Below, in pieces: positions 1 through 8,644 of a stretch of 64,000 nucleotides of DNA. Both the position numbers and the translations under genes were made by a program. Source of the stretch: Chryseobacterium polytrichastri (GTDB taxonomy: Bacteria; Bacteroidota; Bacteroidia; Flavobacteriales; Weeksellaceae); contig NZ_FRAV01000015.1 of assembly GCF_900142445.1 (NCBI RefSeq), forward strand, positions 48,552-112,551, read 5' to 3'. Every line of letters begins with the position of its first letter. The stretch's first letter is position 1. The notes beneath the pieces were generated by a model. The model did not search any database, was not told the DNA's origin, and saw only the letters and a program-made list of their open reading frames with translations.

Positions 1-50
1 TAATAGCCATAAGTAAAACTTATGGAATTGAATTCCGAAAAGACAATTAA
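1..50 (+). CDS. 3' end of an upstream gene, possibly ftsI (partial)
   Basis: Only one of the three forward frames is open from the window edge; it begins at base 3 and stops with TAA at 48-50, giving about 15 residues. In flavobacterial division clusters the gene before murE is usually ftsI, the septal penicillin-binding transpeptidase, so this is probably its C-terminus. That identification rests on gene order alone, because the visible tail is too short to recognise. A 56-base AT-rich spacer without an obvious promoter follows, which fits cotranscription with murE. Confidence 0.35.
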   Translation, partial: IAISKTYGIEFRKDN

Positions 51-106
51 ATATAGACAGGATAAAAATCCTGTTAAAATTATTAAGAATATAAAGCATC
101 AAAGAA

Positions 107-1567
107 ATGCAATTAATTGAATTATTAAATAGAATTCCAGTCCTAGAAATTCACGGTGAAAACACTCGTGAAGTTTCTGAATTGGTTTTCGACAGCAGAA
201 AGGTTACGGAAAACTCTCTTTACATTGCAATGAGAGGAACGGTTGTGGATGGACATTCATTTATTGCACCTTCTATTGAAAAAGGAGCAAAAGCAATTGT
301 TTGTGAAGAGTTTCCTGAAAATTTAGATGAAAATATTACCTATGTTAAAGTAAAAGATTCTTCTAAAGCTTTAGGTCATTTAGCTTCTAATTTCTACGGA
401 AATCCTTCTGAAAAATTAAAATTAATTGGAGTTACAGGAACAAACGGAAAAACATCTGTTTCTACATTACTTTTTGATGTATTTAAAAATTTAGGCTATG
501 ATTCTGCTCTACTTTCAACCGTTGAAATCAGAATTGGAGAAAAAATAATTCCGGCAACACATACAACTCCTGATGTTATTACAATTAATAAAATTTTAGC
601 GCAGGCTGTTGAAGAAGGTTGCGAATTTGCTTTCATGGAAGTAAGTTCTCACGGAATTTCCCAAAACAGAATTGAAGGTCTGCATTTTAAAGTAGCCGGA
701 TTTACCAATCTTACCCACGATCATTTAGATTATCATAAAACTTTTGATGAGTATTTAAAAACGAAGAAAAGATTTTTTGACGAGCTTCAGGATACCGCAA
801 TTGCTATCACCAATGTGGATGATAAAAACGGCATGGTTATGCTTCAAAATACAAAGGCTACCAAAAAGTCTTATGCTTTGAAAACCATGGCAGATTTTCA
901 CGGAAAATCATTGGAAATTGATTTCAACGGAATGTTATTGAATTTTAATGGTAAAGAATTCTGGACAACATTAACAGGAAAGTTTAATGTTTACAATTTA
1001 TTACTTGTTTTCGGAATTGCTTCTGAACTTGGTTTTGAGCAAGATGAAATTCTTCAGGCAATTAGTAAATTAAAAAGAGTTTCAGGAAGATTTGAAACAT
1101 TTAAATCAGATGGTGGAATTTTCTTTATTGTAGATTATGCACACACTCCGGATGCGTTGGAAAACATTCTGGACAGCATTAATGACATCAGAACAAAAAA
1201 TGAAAGACTGATCACAGTTTTTGGTTGCGGAGGCGATAGAGATCACTCTAAAAGACCTGAAATGGGAAATATTGCCAGTAAAAAATCAACATTGGCGATC
1301 ATCACTTCAGACAACCCAAGAACAGAAGATCCGACAGCAATTATAAAAGAAATTGAAGCAGGCGTTGAACCTCAAAACTTCAGCAAATACACTTCAATTC
1401 CCGATAGAAGAGAAGCCATAAAAATGGCGATAAAATTCTCAGAACCTAAAGATATTGTTTTGGTTGCCGGAAAAGGACACGAAACGTATCAAGAGATAAA
1501 TGGTGTAAGACATCATTTTGATGACAAAGAAGTAATTATTGAGCTCTGGAAGTTAATGAGTAAGTAA
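107..1567 (+). CDS. murE: UDP-MurNAc-L-Ala-D-Glu:meso-diaminopimelate ligase MurE
   Basis: Cytoplasmic Mur ligase that adds the third stem residue to UDP-MurNAc-dipeptide using ATP. At 486 aa it has the usual MurE length. The N-terminal substrate domain is followed by the ATP-binding P-loop TGTNGKT (residues 110-116), a central domain with the HLDYH segment, and a C-terminal domain carrying DNPR at residues 402-405. DNPR is the known signature for meso-diaminopimelate selection, so the peptidoglycan should be of the meso-DAP type. The ATG at 107 gives a standard N-terminus. It is the first complete gene of a same-strand wall and division cluster and lies 14 bases before mraY. Confidence 0.96.
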   Translation: MQLIELLNRIPVLEIHGENTREVSELVFDSRKVTENSLYIAMRGTVVDGHSFIAPSIEKGAKAIVCEEFPENLDENITYVKVKDSSKALGHLASNFYGNPSEKLKLIGVTGTNGKTSVSTLLFDVFKNLGYDSALLSTVEIRIGEKIIPATHTTPDVITINKILAQAVEEGCEFAFMEVSSHGISQNRIEGLHFKVAGFTNLTHDHLDYHKTFDEYLKTKKRFFDELQDTAIAITNVDDKNGMVMLQNTKATKKSYALKTMADFHGKSLEIDFNGMLLNFNGKEFWTTLTGKFNVYNLLLVFGIASELGFEQDEILQAISKLKRVSGRFETFKSDGGIFFIVDYAHTPDALENILDSINDIRTKNERLITVFGCGGDRDHSKRPEMGNIASKKSTLAIITSDNPRTEDPTAIIKEIEAGVEPQNFSKYTSIPDRREAIKMAIKFSEPKDIVLVAGKGHETYQEINGVRHHFDDKEVIIELWKLMSK

Positions 1568-1581
1568 ATTAAAAAGAAAAC

Positions 1582-2823
1582 ATGTTATACTACCTATACG
1601 AATATTTAACCGCCCATGGAATTCACATCCCGGGACTTGGAATGTTAAAATACATTTCATTTCGTGCCGGAATGGCTGTTCTATTGTCTTTAACGATAGC
1701 TCTTGTTTACGGAAAAAGAATCATCAACTATCTGAGAGCAAAACAGATGGGAGAACTAGTTCGTGATTTAGGTTTAGACGGACAAAAACAAAAAGAAGGA
1801 ACTCCTACCATGGGAGGTCTTATCATTATTTTGGCAACGCTTATTCCGGTTCTGCTATTTACCAGAATTACCAATATCTACATTGTTCTTCTGATTGTTA
1901 CCGTAATCTGGATGGGAGCAATAGGATTCTTAGATGATTATTTAAAAAAGGTAAAGAAAAATAAAGACGGTCTAAGTGGTAAATTTAAGATTGTAGGACA
2001 AGTCGGATTAGGGCTAATTGTCGGAGTTACAATGTATTTCCATCCCGACATTACGGTTAAAAGAAAATATGCAGACGCAAAGGTAGTTAACAGAAATAAT
2101 GTAGAGCAGAATTTTATGCCTACAGAAAAAATTACGGTTTCTACAGTTCCTTTTGCTAAAAACAATGAGTTCGATTATAGCGGAATGTTATTTTGGATGA
2201 ACGATAAAGATGCTCACGAATGGGCATGGATTGTTTTCATCCCAATTGTTATATTCATTGTAACAGCAGTTTCCAACGGAGCCAATATTACCGATGGAAT
2301 TGATGGTCTCGCGGCAGGAACAAGTACAGTCATATTAATGGCTTTAGCATTTTTCACCTACGTTTCCGGGAATATCATTTTTGCAGATTATCTCAATATT
2401 ATGTTTCTCCCCAATATGGGTGAAACCACCATTTTTGTGGTCGCAATGGTAGGGGCTGTAATCGGTTTCTTCTGGTATAATACCTATCCGGCGCAGGTAT
2501 TCATGGGCGATACAGGAAGTTTGATGCTAGGTGGAGTAATTGCTGTTTTAGCCATTATTTTAAGAAAAGAATTAATGATTCCTGTATTATGTGGGATCTT
2601 CTTAATAGAAAACATATCTGTGATGTTACAGGTCGTGGTTTTCAAATACAGAAAAAGAAAATATGGGCTGGAATATGCTCAGAACAATAGATTTTTTAAG
2701 ATGTCACCTCTACATCATCATTATCAGAAAGAAGGTTTTCACGAAAGTAAAATCGTAAACAGAATGATAATTATTGGTGTAATGTTGGCAATTGTATGTC
2801 TTATCACCTTAAAAATGAGATAA
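1582..2823 (+). CDS. mraY: phospho-N-acetylmuramoyl-pentapeptide transferase MraY
   Basis: Integral membrane enzyme that moves phospho-MurNAc-pentapeptide from UDP onto undecaprenyl phosphate to make lipid I. Visible hallmarks are GTPTMGGL in the first cytoplasmic loop, the DDYLKK aspartate pair, [12 protein letters not shown] and the late [11 protein letters not shown] histidine motif. About ten hydrophobic segments are present. At 413 aa it is longer than the roughly 360 aa proteobacterial enzyme; the extra length is a polar stretch at about residues 155-210 ([12 protein letters not shown] onward). I know similar insertions from Bacteroidota MraY. The start follows murE by 14 bases. Confidence 0.96.
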   Translation: MLYYLYEYLTAHGIHIPGLGMLKYISFRAGMAVLLSLTIALVYGKRIINYLRAKQMGELVRDLGLDGQKQKEGTPTMGGLIIILATLIPVLLFTRITNIYIVLLIVTVIWMGAIGFLDDYLKKVKKNKDGLSGKFKIVGQVGLGLIVGVTMYFHPDITVKRKYADAKVVNRNNVEQNFMPTEKITVSTVPFAKNNEFDYSGMLFWMNDKDAHEWAWIVFIPIVIFIVTAVSNGANITDGIDGLAAGTSTVILMALAFFTYVSGNIIFADYLNIMFLPNMGETTIFVVAMVGAVIGFFWYNTYPAQVFMGDTGSLMLGGVIAVLAIILRKELMIPVLCGIFLIENISVMLQVVVFKYRKRKYGLEYAQNNRFFKMSPLHHHYQKEGFHESKIVNRMIIIGVMLAIVCLITLKMR

Positions 2824-2852
2824 GATTTGTAAAAAAAGTAAAATGTATCAGC

Positions 2853-2882
2853 GTATTAATGATTCACCAAATACATTAATAC
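2853..2882. repeat. small palindrome in the mraY-murD spacer
   Basis: GTATTAATG (2853-2861) and CATTAATAC (2874-2882) form a perfect 9 bp inverted repeat with a 12-base loop in the 86-base spacer. There is no T-run after it, so it does not look like a terminator within this run of essential genes. An mRNA-stability or processing role is only a guess. Confidence 0.5.
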
Positions 2883-2909
2883 AATGTACATAAATACCAA
2901 AAGATTAAT

Positions 2910-4235
2910 ATGAAAATAGTTGTTTTAGGAGGAGGAGAAAGTGGTTGCGGCGCTGCTTATTTGGCTAAAAAAAAGGGTTTGGAAGTATTTCTTTCAGACA
3001 AAGGAGTCATTAAGGATAACTATAAGAAATTTCTAACGGAGAATGAGATTGATTTTGAAGAAGGAAGCCACGATGAAGAAAGAATTTTAAATGCAGACTG
3101 GATCGTAAAAAGCCCAGGAATTCCGAAAAAAGCGGAAATCATTAATAAAATTCATTTGAAAGGAATCAGACTTTCCTCTGAAATTGAATTTGCATCGGAA
3201 TTTACGAATGCTAAGATCATTGCCATTACAGGAAGTAATGGAAAAACAACGACAACCTCTTTGATCTACCACATCCTGAAAAATGACGGATTGAATGTAG
3301 GTTTAGGCGGAAACATTGGTTACAGTTTTGCAAAACAAGTTGCAAATGAAAATCATGAGTATTATGTTTTGGAGGTTAGCTCATTCCAATTAGATGATAT
3401 TCAGAATTTTAGACCATACATTTCTTTATTGTTGAATTTATCTAAAGATCATTTAGATCAATATAACTACAACTATGAAGAATATGCATTAGCAAAATTC
3501 AGAATAGTTGAAAACCAAGAGAATGATAATTTCTTCATCTATAATAAAGATGATGAAATGAGTAAGACCATTCTTGAAAAATTGGAAGTAAAAGCGAAAA
3601 TGATTCCTTTTTCTACTAAAGAAAGTTTATCTGAGGGAGGTTTTGTAGACCAAGACCACCTTACCGTAAAGTTAAAAGATGAATTCTCAATGAAAATTGA
3701 AGAACTGTCATTGTTGGGAAATCATAATGTTGCCAATAGTTTAGCAGCATCTATCGCGGGTAAAATATTACAGATCAATAATGAAAGTATTAGAAATTCA
3801 TTAATGACTTTCCAGGCTGTAGAACACAGACTGGAACTGGTGTCTGAAATTGATGGCGTAAAATACATCAACGACAGCAAGGCAACCAACGTTAATGCAA
3901 CCTATTACGCGTTAGAAAGCATGAAAACACCAACCGTTTGGATCGTTGGAGGACAGGACAAAGGAAATGATTACTCAGAAATTGAGGAACTCGTTAAAAG
4001 AAAAGTAAAAGCAATTGTTTGTTTAGGAATTGATAATCAAAAAATTATAGATTTCTTTAAAGACAAAAAAGAATATATTTATGACACTTCGAGTATGGAA
4101 GAAGCGGTAAGAATATCAAAATCTTTAGCCAAAAATGGGGACACTGTTTTATTATCTCCATGTTGTGCAAGTTTTGATTTATTCAAAAGCTACGAAGACA
4201 GAGGTTGTCAGTTTAAAGAACAGGTATTAAAGTAA
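2910..4235 (+). CDS. murD: UDP-MurNAc-L-alanine:D-glutamate ligase MurD
   Basis: Cytoplasmic Mur ligase that adds D-glutamate to UDP-MurNAc-L-Ala. It has a Rossmann-like N-terminal domain beginning KIVVLGGGESGCGAA, the ATP loop GSNGKTTT at residues 108-115, the central SSFQLDD segment, NDSKATN, and the C-terminal LLSPCCASFDLF motif typical of MurD. The length of 441 aa is normal for the family. It follows mraY by 86 bases that hold a palindrome and precedes ftsW by 50 bases that hold another. Nothing is odd in the protein itself. Confidence 0.95.
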   Translation: MKIVVLGGGESGCGAAYLAKKKGLEVFLSDKGVIKDNYKKFLTENEIDFEEGSHDEERILNADWIVKSPGIPKKAEIINKIHLKGIRLSSEIEFASEFTNAKIIAITGSNGKTTTTSLIYHILKNDGLNVGLGGNIGYSFAKQVANENHEYYVLEVSSFQLDDIQNFRPYISLLLNLSKDHLDQYNYNYEEYALAKFRIVENQENDNFFIYNKDDEMSKTILEKLEVKAKMIPFSTKESLSEGGFVDQDHLTVKLKDEFSMKIEELSLLGNHNVANSLAASIAGKILQINNESIRNSLMTFQAVEHRLELVSEIDGVKYINDSKATNVNATYYALESMKTPTVWIVGGQDKGNDYSEIEELVKRKVKAIVCLGIDNQKIIDFFKDKKEYIYDTSSMEEAVRISKSLAKNGDTVLLSPCCASFDLFKSYEDRGCQFKEQVLK

Positions 4236-4271
4236 ATGTAAAAAGCAGTACATAGAAAGTACATTTTACAT
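4236..4271. repeat. hairpin in the murD-ftsW spacer
   Basis: ATGTAAAA (4236-4243) and TTTTACAT (4264-4271) are exact reverse complements, with a second inner GTAC pair, so nearly the whole 50-base spacer can fold. It directly follows the murD stop. With no oligo-T tail it is unlikely to terminate transcription fully. Confidence 0.5.
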
Positions 4272-4285
4272 CAATACAAAAAAAT

Positions 4286-5524
4286 ATGGACGAACAGAAC
4301 ACAGATAGCAGATTTGAATTTCTAAAGGGCGATAAAGTACTTTGGATGGTCATTCTTGTGATCTCCATTTTCTCTATTTTCCCTGTATATTCTGCGAGTT
4401 CAAATCTGGAATATATTGTAAATAATGGGACTACAACAGGTCACATTATGAAACATATGTTCTTTGTACTTCTGGGCTTAGCCATTATGAGAGTTGTGGG
4501 AACAATAAAATACGAATACATCGGAAAGCTCAGCAGCATCCTGCTTGGATTAATGATTGTTTTATTGATTATCACAATGTTTACAGGTCAAACCATTGAT
4601 GGAGCCAGTGCATCCAGATGGTTGAAAATTCCGGGAACACCTATTTCATTTCAGCCTTCGTCCTTTGCTTTTTTAATGTTGATCATCTATTTGTGTAGAT
4701 ATTTAACCAAGAAAATAACACGGGAAAGGCTTCCGATAGAGAACATCATGTACATCTTCGGTCCTATTCTACTGGTTTTTGTATTGGTTGCAAAAGATAA
4801 TGGTTCTACGGCATTAATGATTTTAATGGTTTCCGTAGTTGTTTTGGTTATAGGCCAATTGCATTGGAAATATATTGCAGGATTTATTTCTTCTTCATTT
4901 ATAGCTATCATCTTCTTTTTAATAGTTGCTTTAAACACCAACATGATCGGTGGAAACCGTGTACATACATGGATGAGCCGTATAGAAACATTTACATCAA
5001 GTAAAGCGAAAGCGGCTGATGTAGATGATGAAAGCTTAAAGGCAAAGAATTATCAGGTAATGCAGGCCAAAGCGGCCATCGTTAATGGTGGGATTACCGG
5101 AATGGGACCAGGAAAAAGTGCCTTAAAACAAATGCTTCCTCAGTCTGCATCCGATTTTATTTTTGCAGTAATTGTTGAGGAATATGGCGTTATAGGAGCC
5201 GCGTTTCTTATTTGTATGTATCTGATTATGATGATCAGGATTGTGATGATTGCCAGTAAAATGCCCGCCTTTTTCGGGTCTTTACTCGTCCTCAGTCTCG
5301 GGGTCATGATTTTTATACAGCTGTCGGTAAATATTGCAGTAGCCATCAACTTAATTCCGGTAACGGGGCAGCCATTACCGCTGATAAGTTATGGAGGAAC
5401 ATCCATGTTGGTGACGTATTTACAATTAGGAATTATTTTAAATATAAGCTCAAGAATACAGATATACGATGAAGAAGGAATGGGCAAAAAACAAAGCATA
5501 GCAGAAATAAACGATATCGCGTAA
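4286..5524 (+). CDS. ftsW: SEDS-family peptidoglycan polymerase FtsW
   Basis: Polytopic inner-membrane protein of the SEDS (shape, elongation, division, sporulation) family, which polymerises lipid II at the septum with its partner penicillin-binding protein. The 412 aa product has about ten hydrophobic segments. The diagnostic C-terminal stretch QSASDFIFAVIVEEYG and the PLISYGGTSM motif are both present, as is the GASRWL-like segment (GASASRWL). Position between murD and murG is the classical one for ftsW rather than rodA. Its spacer to murG contains a dispersed repeat (5526-5560) instead of a promoter. Confidence 0.94.
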   Translation: MDEQNTDSRFEFLKGDKVLWMVILVISIFSIFPVYSASSNLEYIVNNGTTTGHIMKHMFFVLLGLAIMRVVGTIKYEYIGKLSSILLGLMIVLLIITMFTGQTIDGASASRWLKIPGTPISFQPSSFAFLMLIIYLCRYLTKKITRERLPIENIMYIFGPILLVFVLVAKDNGSTALMILMVSVVVLVIGQLHWKYIAGFISSSFIAIIFFLIVALNTNMIGGNRVHTWMSRIETFTSSKAKAADVDDESLKAKNYQVMQAKAAIVNGGITGMGPGKSALKQMLPQSASDFIFAVIVEEYGVIGAAFLICMYLIMMIRIVMIASKMPAFFGSLLVLSLGVMIFIQLSVNIAVAINLIPVTGQPLPLISYGGTSMLVTYLQLGIILNISSRIQIYDEEGMGKKQSIAEINDIA

Positions 5525-5525
5525 T

Positions 5526-5560
5526 GGCATTGCGAGGAGCGAAAGCGACGAAGCAATCTC
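5526..5560. repeat. dispersed-type intergenic repeat between ftsW and murG
   Basis: This G+C-rich 35-base tract starts two bases after the ftsW stop and stands out from its AT-rich surroundings. It is bounded by ATTGC (5529-5533) and GCAAT (5553-5557) and contains GAGGAGCG then GCGACGAAG. I recall near-identical strings as scattered intergenic elements in Flavobacteriia genomes, but there is only this one copy in the window. It encodes nothing visible. Confidence 0.55.
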
Positions 5561-5573
5561 AAAATTTATATAA

Positions 5574-6683
5574 ATGGACAAAAAGTTAAGAATATTATTA
5601 TCAGGCGGCGGAACAGGAGGACACATCTTCCCGGCCATTGCTATTGCAGATGAGATCAAGAAAAGATTTCCTGTTGCAGAATTTTTGTTCATTGGTGCCA
5701 ACGGAAAGATGGAAATGGAAAAAGTTCCACAAGCTGGCTATAAAATCGAAGGAATAGATATCGCAGGAATCGACAGAGGAAATATGTTATCCAATTTAGG
5801 TTTGCCTTTCAAAATTTTGAAAAGCTTATCTAAATCGAAAAAAATTATTAAAAACTTTGCTCCCGACTTTGCGGTTGGAACAGGTGGTTTTGCAAGTGGA
5901 CCCGCTTTGTATGAAGCAAGTAAAATGGGAATTCCTATTTTTATTCAGGAGCAGAATGCACACGCAGGAGTCACAAATAAGATTTTAAGTAAAAAAGCAA
6001 GAGCCGTTTTTACAGCCTATCCAGCAGTGGAAGGTTTTCCTGCAGAAAAAATAAAATTCTTGGGAAATCCGATTCGTGAAAACATTATTTCAGGAATGCA
6101 GGAAACAACTCAGGCAAAAGAAAAAATGGGATTGAATAAAGACAAACTAACGATACTTTCTGTTGGGGGCTCTTTAGGTTCAAGAACATTAAATAATGGT
6201 TGGAAAGAAAATCTTGAAAGCCTTAAAGAAAAAGGATATCAACTAATCTGGCAAACCGGAAAACTAGATTATAAAGAAATTGTTGATAGTTGTCAGTTAC
6301 CAGTTGATGGAAATTCAAACAACCAGATACAAATCAAGGAATTCATAAAAGATATGGAAATCGCTTATTCAGCAGCCGATATCATTGTTTCAAGAGCAGG
6401 GGCCATTGCTATTTCAGAATTGGCCGTAGCACAAAAACCTGTTTTATTGGTTCCTTTCCCTTTTGCGGCAGAGGATCATCAAACAAAGAATGCGCTGAAT
6501 CTGGTTGAAAAAAATGCAGCCAAAATGGTAAAAGACTCTGAAATGCAGGAGAAATTCTGGAATACATTATCAGAAATCTGTGAAAATGAAAGCTTAAGAA
6601 AAGAAATGTCTGAAAATCTAAAATATTTTGCCAAGCCAAATGCAGCAAAAGAGATTGTAGATGAGATATTTAAATTAATGTAA
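5574..6683 (+). CDS. murG: lipid II synthase MurG
   Basis: Peripheral membrane GT28-family glycosyltransferase that transfers GlcNAc from UDP-GlcNAc onto lipid I at the cytoplasmic face. The first glycine-rich loop GGTGGH lies at residues 12-17, the acceptor-domain GTGGFASGP follows, and the C-terminal donor domain shows SVGGSLGS, SRAGAIAISE and PFPFAAEDHQ, all standard MurG motifs. The length of 369 aa is normal. It ends five bases before murC, so the two are probably translated from one message. Confidence 0.95.
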   Translation: MDKKLRILLSGGGTGGHIFPAIAIADEIKKRFPVAEFLFIGANGKMEMEKVPQAGYKIEGIDIAGIDRGNMLSNLGLPFKILKSLSKSKKIIKNFAPDFAVGTGGFASGPALYEASKMGIPIFIQEQNAHAGVTNKILSKKARAVFTAYPAVEGFPAEKIKFLGNPIRENIISGMQETTQAKEKMGLNKDKLTILSVGGSLGSRTLNNGWKENLESLKEKGYQLIWQTGKLDYKEIVDSCQLPVDGNSNNQIQIKEFIKDMEIAYSAADIIVSRAGAIAISELAVAQKPVLLVPFPFAAEDHQTKNALNLVEKNAAKMVKDSEMQEKFWNTLSEICENESLRKEMSENLKYFAKPNAAKEIVDEIFKLM

Positions 6684-6688
6684 AGGGA

Positions 6689-8047
6689 ATGAAAAACTTA
6701 GAAACATATCAAAATTTTTACTTCGTTGGAATCGGAGGTATCGGGATGAGTGCTTTGGCACGCTATTTCAATGCTTCAGGTAAAAAAGTTTTGGGCTATG
6801 ATAAAACCAACACTAAACTCACTCAGAATTTAATGAATGAGGGAATTGATATTGTTTTTGAAGATCTTATTGACGAAAGACTTACGTCTCTTGAAAAAGA
6901 AAATACATTGGTAATTTATACTCCGGCCATTAAAACGTTGGGGATCTTAGATTATTTTAATCAAAATAGTTTTGAAGTTTTAAAGCGTGCAAAAGTTTTA
7001 GGGTTAATTACTGAAAATACAAATTGTATCGCCGTTGCCGGAACGCACGGAAAAACAACAACTTCTACTCTAGTCGCTCACTTGTGTAAAGAAGCTGATT
7101 TACCTTTTTCTTGCTTTTTGGGCGGAATTTCCGAGAATTTTAAATCCAATTTTTTATATAACGGAACAACCTATTCTGTAGTAGAAGCCGATGAATATGA
7201 CAGAAGTTTCCTTAACCTTTCTCCGGATTGGGCTGTGATAACTTCCACAGATGCAGATCATTTGGATATTTATGGCGATAAAAATACAATTGAAGAAGGC
7301 TTTAAACAATTTGCAGCTTTAGTTCCAGAAGACAAACAGCTTTTTGTAAGAAAAGGAATTGAGATCGGAAGACCTCATATTACTTATGCGGTCAATGAAA
7401 AAGCAGATTATTATTCAGATAATCTTCGAATGGATCATGATAAAATCTATTTTGATTTTCATACACCAACCGAAACGATAAAAGATTTGGTTTGGGAAAT
7501 TCCGGGAATTCATAATGTAGAAAATGCAACGGTTGCATTAGCTATTTTAAGCAATTTAGGCGTTGATTTCGAAACATTAAAGAAAGCAATTGCTAATTTT
7601 AAAGGGATTAAAAGAAGATATACTAAGCATATTTATAATACCGGTAAAATTTACATTGATGATTATGCACACCACCCGACAGAAATTAACGCTGTAGTGG
7701 GATCTATCAGAACCTTTTACCCTGAAAAAAAATTATTGGTGGTTTTTCAACCCCATTTGTTTAGCAGAACCAGAGATTTTGCAGACGGTTTTGCAGAAAG
7801 TTTAAGTGATACTGAAGAATTAATCTTACTAGATATTTACCCTGCAAGAGAACTTCAGGAAAATTTTAAAGAAATAACTTCAGATTGGTTATTGAAAAAA
7901 GTTAATTTAGATAAAAAAGAAGTATCAAATTTATCAGATGCTTTTGAAAAGATAAAAGAAAAAGATTTTGATATCCTTCTCACAGTAGGCGCAGGAAACA
8001 TTGACACCCTGTATGATCCTATTTGTGAATGGTTGGAGAAAAATTAA
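6689..8047 (+). CDS. murC: UDP-N-acetylmuramate:L-alanine ligase MurC
   Basis: Cytoplasmic Mur ligase that adds the first stem residue, L-alanine. The N-terminal Rossmann motif GIGGIGMSALA, the ATP loop GTHGKTTT at residues 118-125, EADEYDRSF, and the C-terminal DDYAHHPTE and FQPHLFSRT motifs are all present. The 452 aa length is normal. In relatives ftsQ would be expected directly after; here about 600 bases holding a GxxExxY gene and its flanking inverted repeats intervene. Confidence 0.95.
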   Translation: MKNLETYQNFYFVGIGGIGMSALARYFNASGKKVLGYDKTNTKLTQNLMNEGIDIVFEDLIDERLTSLEKENTLVIYTPAIKTLGILDYFNQNSFEVLKRAKVLGLITENTNCIAVAGTHGKTTTSTLVAHLCKEADLPFSCFLGGISENFKSNFLYNGTTYSVVEADEYDRSFLNLSPDWAVITSTDADHLDIYGDKNTIEEGFKQFAALVPEDKQLFVRKGIEIGRPHITYAVNEKADYYSDNLRMDHDKIYFDFHTPTETIKDLVWEIPGIHNVENATVALAILSNLGVDFETLKKAIANFKGIKRRYTKHIYNTGKIYIDDYAHHPTEINAVVGSIRTFYPEKKLLVVFQPHLFSRTRDFADGFAESLSDTEELILLDIYPARELQENFKEITSDWLLKKVNLDKKEVSNLSDAFEKIKEKDFDILLTVGAGNIDTLYDPICEWLEKN

Positions 8048-8058
8048 TTAAAATAAGC

Positions 8059-8134
8059 TTAACGCAACGAGCGCAATGATTTTTTTTGGAAAGCGTATTA
8101 ATTTCGTTCGCAAGGGCGTTTCACTCAGCAAATG
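8059..8134. repeat. left arm of the inverted repeat around the GxxExxY gene
   Basis: The inner 32 bases (8103-8134) are the reverse complement of 8560-8590 except for one extra A. The similarity continues outward in diverged form to TTAACGC at 8059-8065, which pairs with GCGTTAA at 8624-8630. The arm starts 11 bases after the murC stop. Its make-up resembles the other intergenic palindromic repeats in this window. Confidence 0.85.
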
Positions 8135-8171
8135 ATAGCAGAATTATCATTTAAGAGTAAAAATATATAAT

Positions 8172-8549
8172 ATGACAGAGAATGAAATTTCAAATTTAGT
8201 TTTTGATGCAGGAATGAAAATTCACCGCAAACTTGGAATTGGTCTCTTTGAAAATGTTTATGAGCGATGTTTAATTCACGAATTGAAAAATAAGGGAATG
8301 AATGTTGAAAGTCAAAAAGATATTTGTGTCAATTATGAAGGTTTAGTCATAGAAAAAGCGTTCAGAGTAGACTTATTAATTGAAAATAAAGTAATTATAG
8401 AAATAAAAGCGGTTCAGGATATTAATGATTATCATTTTTTCCAGCTTTTAAACTATTTAAGAATAGCTGATATGAAGTTAGGAATGATTTTAAATTTTCA
8501 TTCAACATTATTTAAAAATGGAGTAAGAAGAGTTGTAAACAAATTATAA
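8172..8549 (+). CDS. GxxExxY family protein (PD-(D/E)XK-like)
   Basis: Small protein of 125 aa. The family signature G-x-x-E-x-x-Y reads GLFENVY at about residues 24-30, followed by a VDLLIENK stretch and EIKAV (D...ExK) that fit a PD-(D/E)XK nuclease-like core. GxxExxY proteins are widespread in Bacteroidota; their biochemical role is not known to me. It is not a division gene, yet sits between murC and ftsQ on the same strand. Its flanks form an inverted repeat of 31-32 bases, which suggests it arrived as a discrete unit. Transcription is probably read-through from murC. Confidence 0.85.
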   Translation: MTENEISNLVFDAGMKIHRKLGIGLFENVYERCLIHELKNKGMNVESQKDICVNYEGLVIEKAFRVDLLIENKVIIEIKAVQDINDYHFFQLLNYLRIADMKLGMILNFHSTLFKNGVRRVVNKL

Positions 8550-8559
8550 AAGTTAAAGC

Positions 8560-8630
8560 CATTGCTGAGTGAAACGCCCTTGCGAACGAAGAAATATAAA
8601 AAAAGAAAATCTTTGCGAACATAGCGTTAA
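8560..8630. repeat. right arm of the inverted repeat around the GxxExxY gene
   Basis: Bases 8560-8590 are the reverse complement of 8103-8134 with a single-base gap, starting 10 bases past the GxxExxY stop. The outer part includes CTTTGCGAAC and GCGTTAA, matching the left arm imperfectly. The arm ends about 15 bases before the ftsQ start and so supplies most of the ftsQ upstream region. Confidence 0.85.
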
Positions 8631-8644
8631 AAGAAAAAAAGAAA

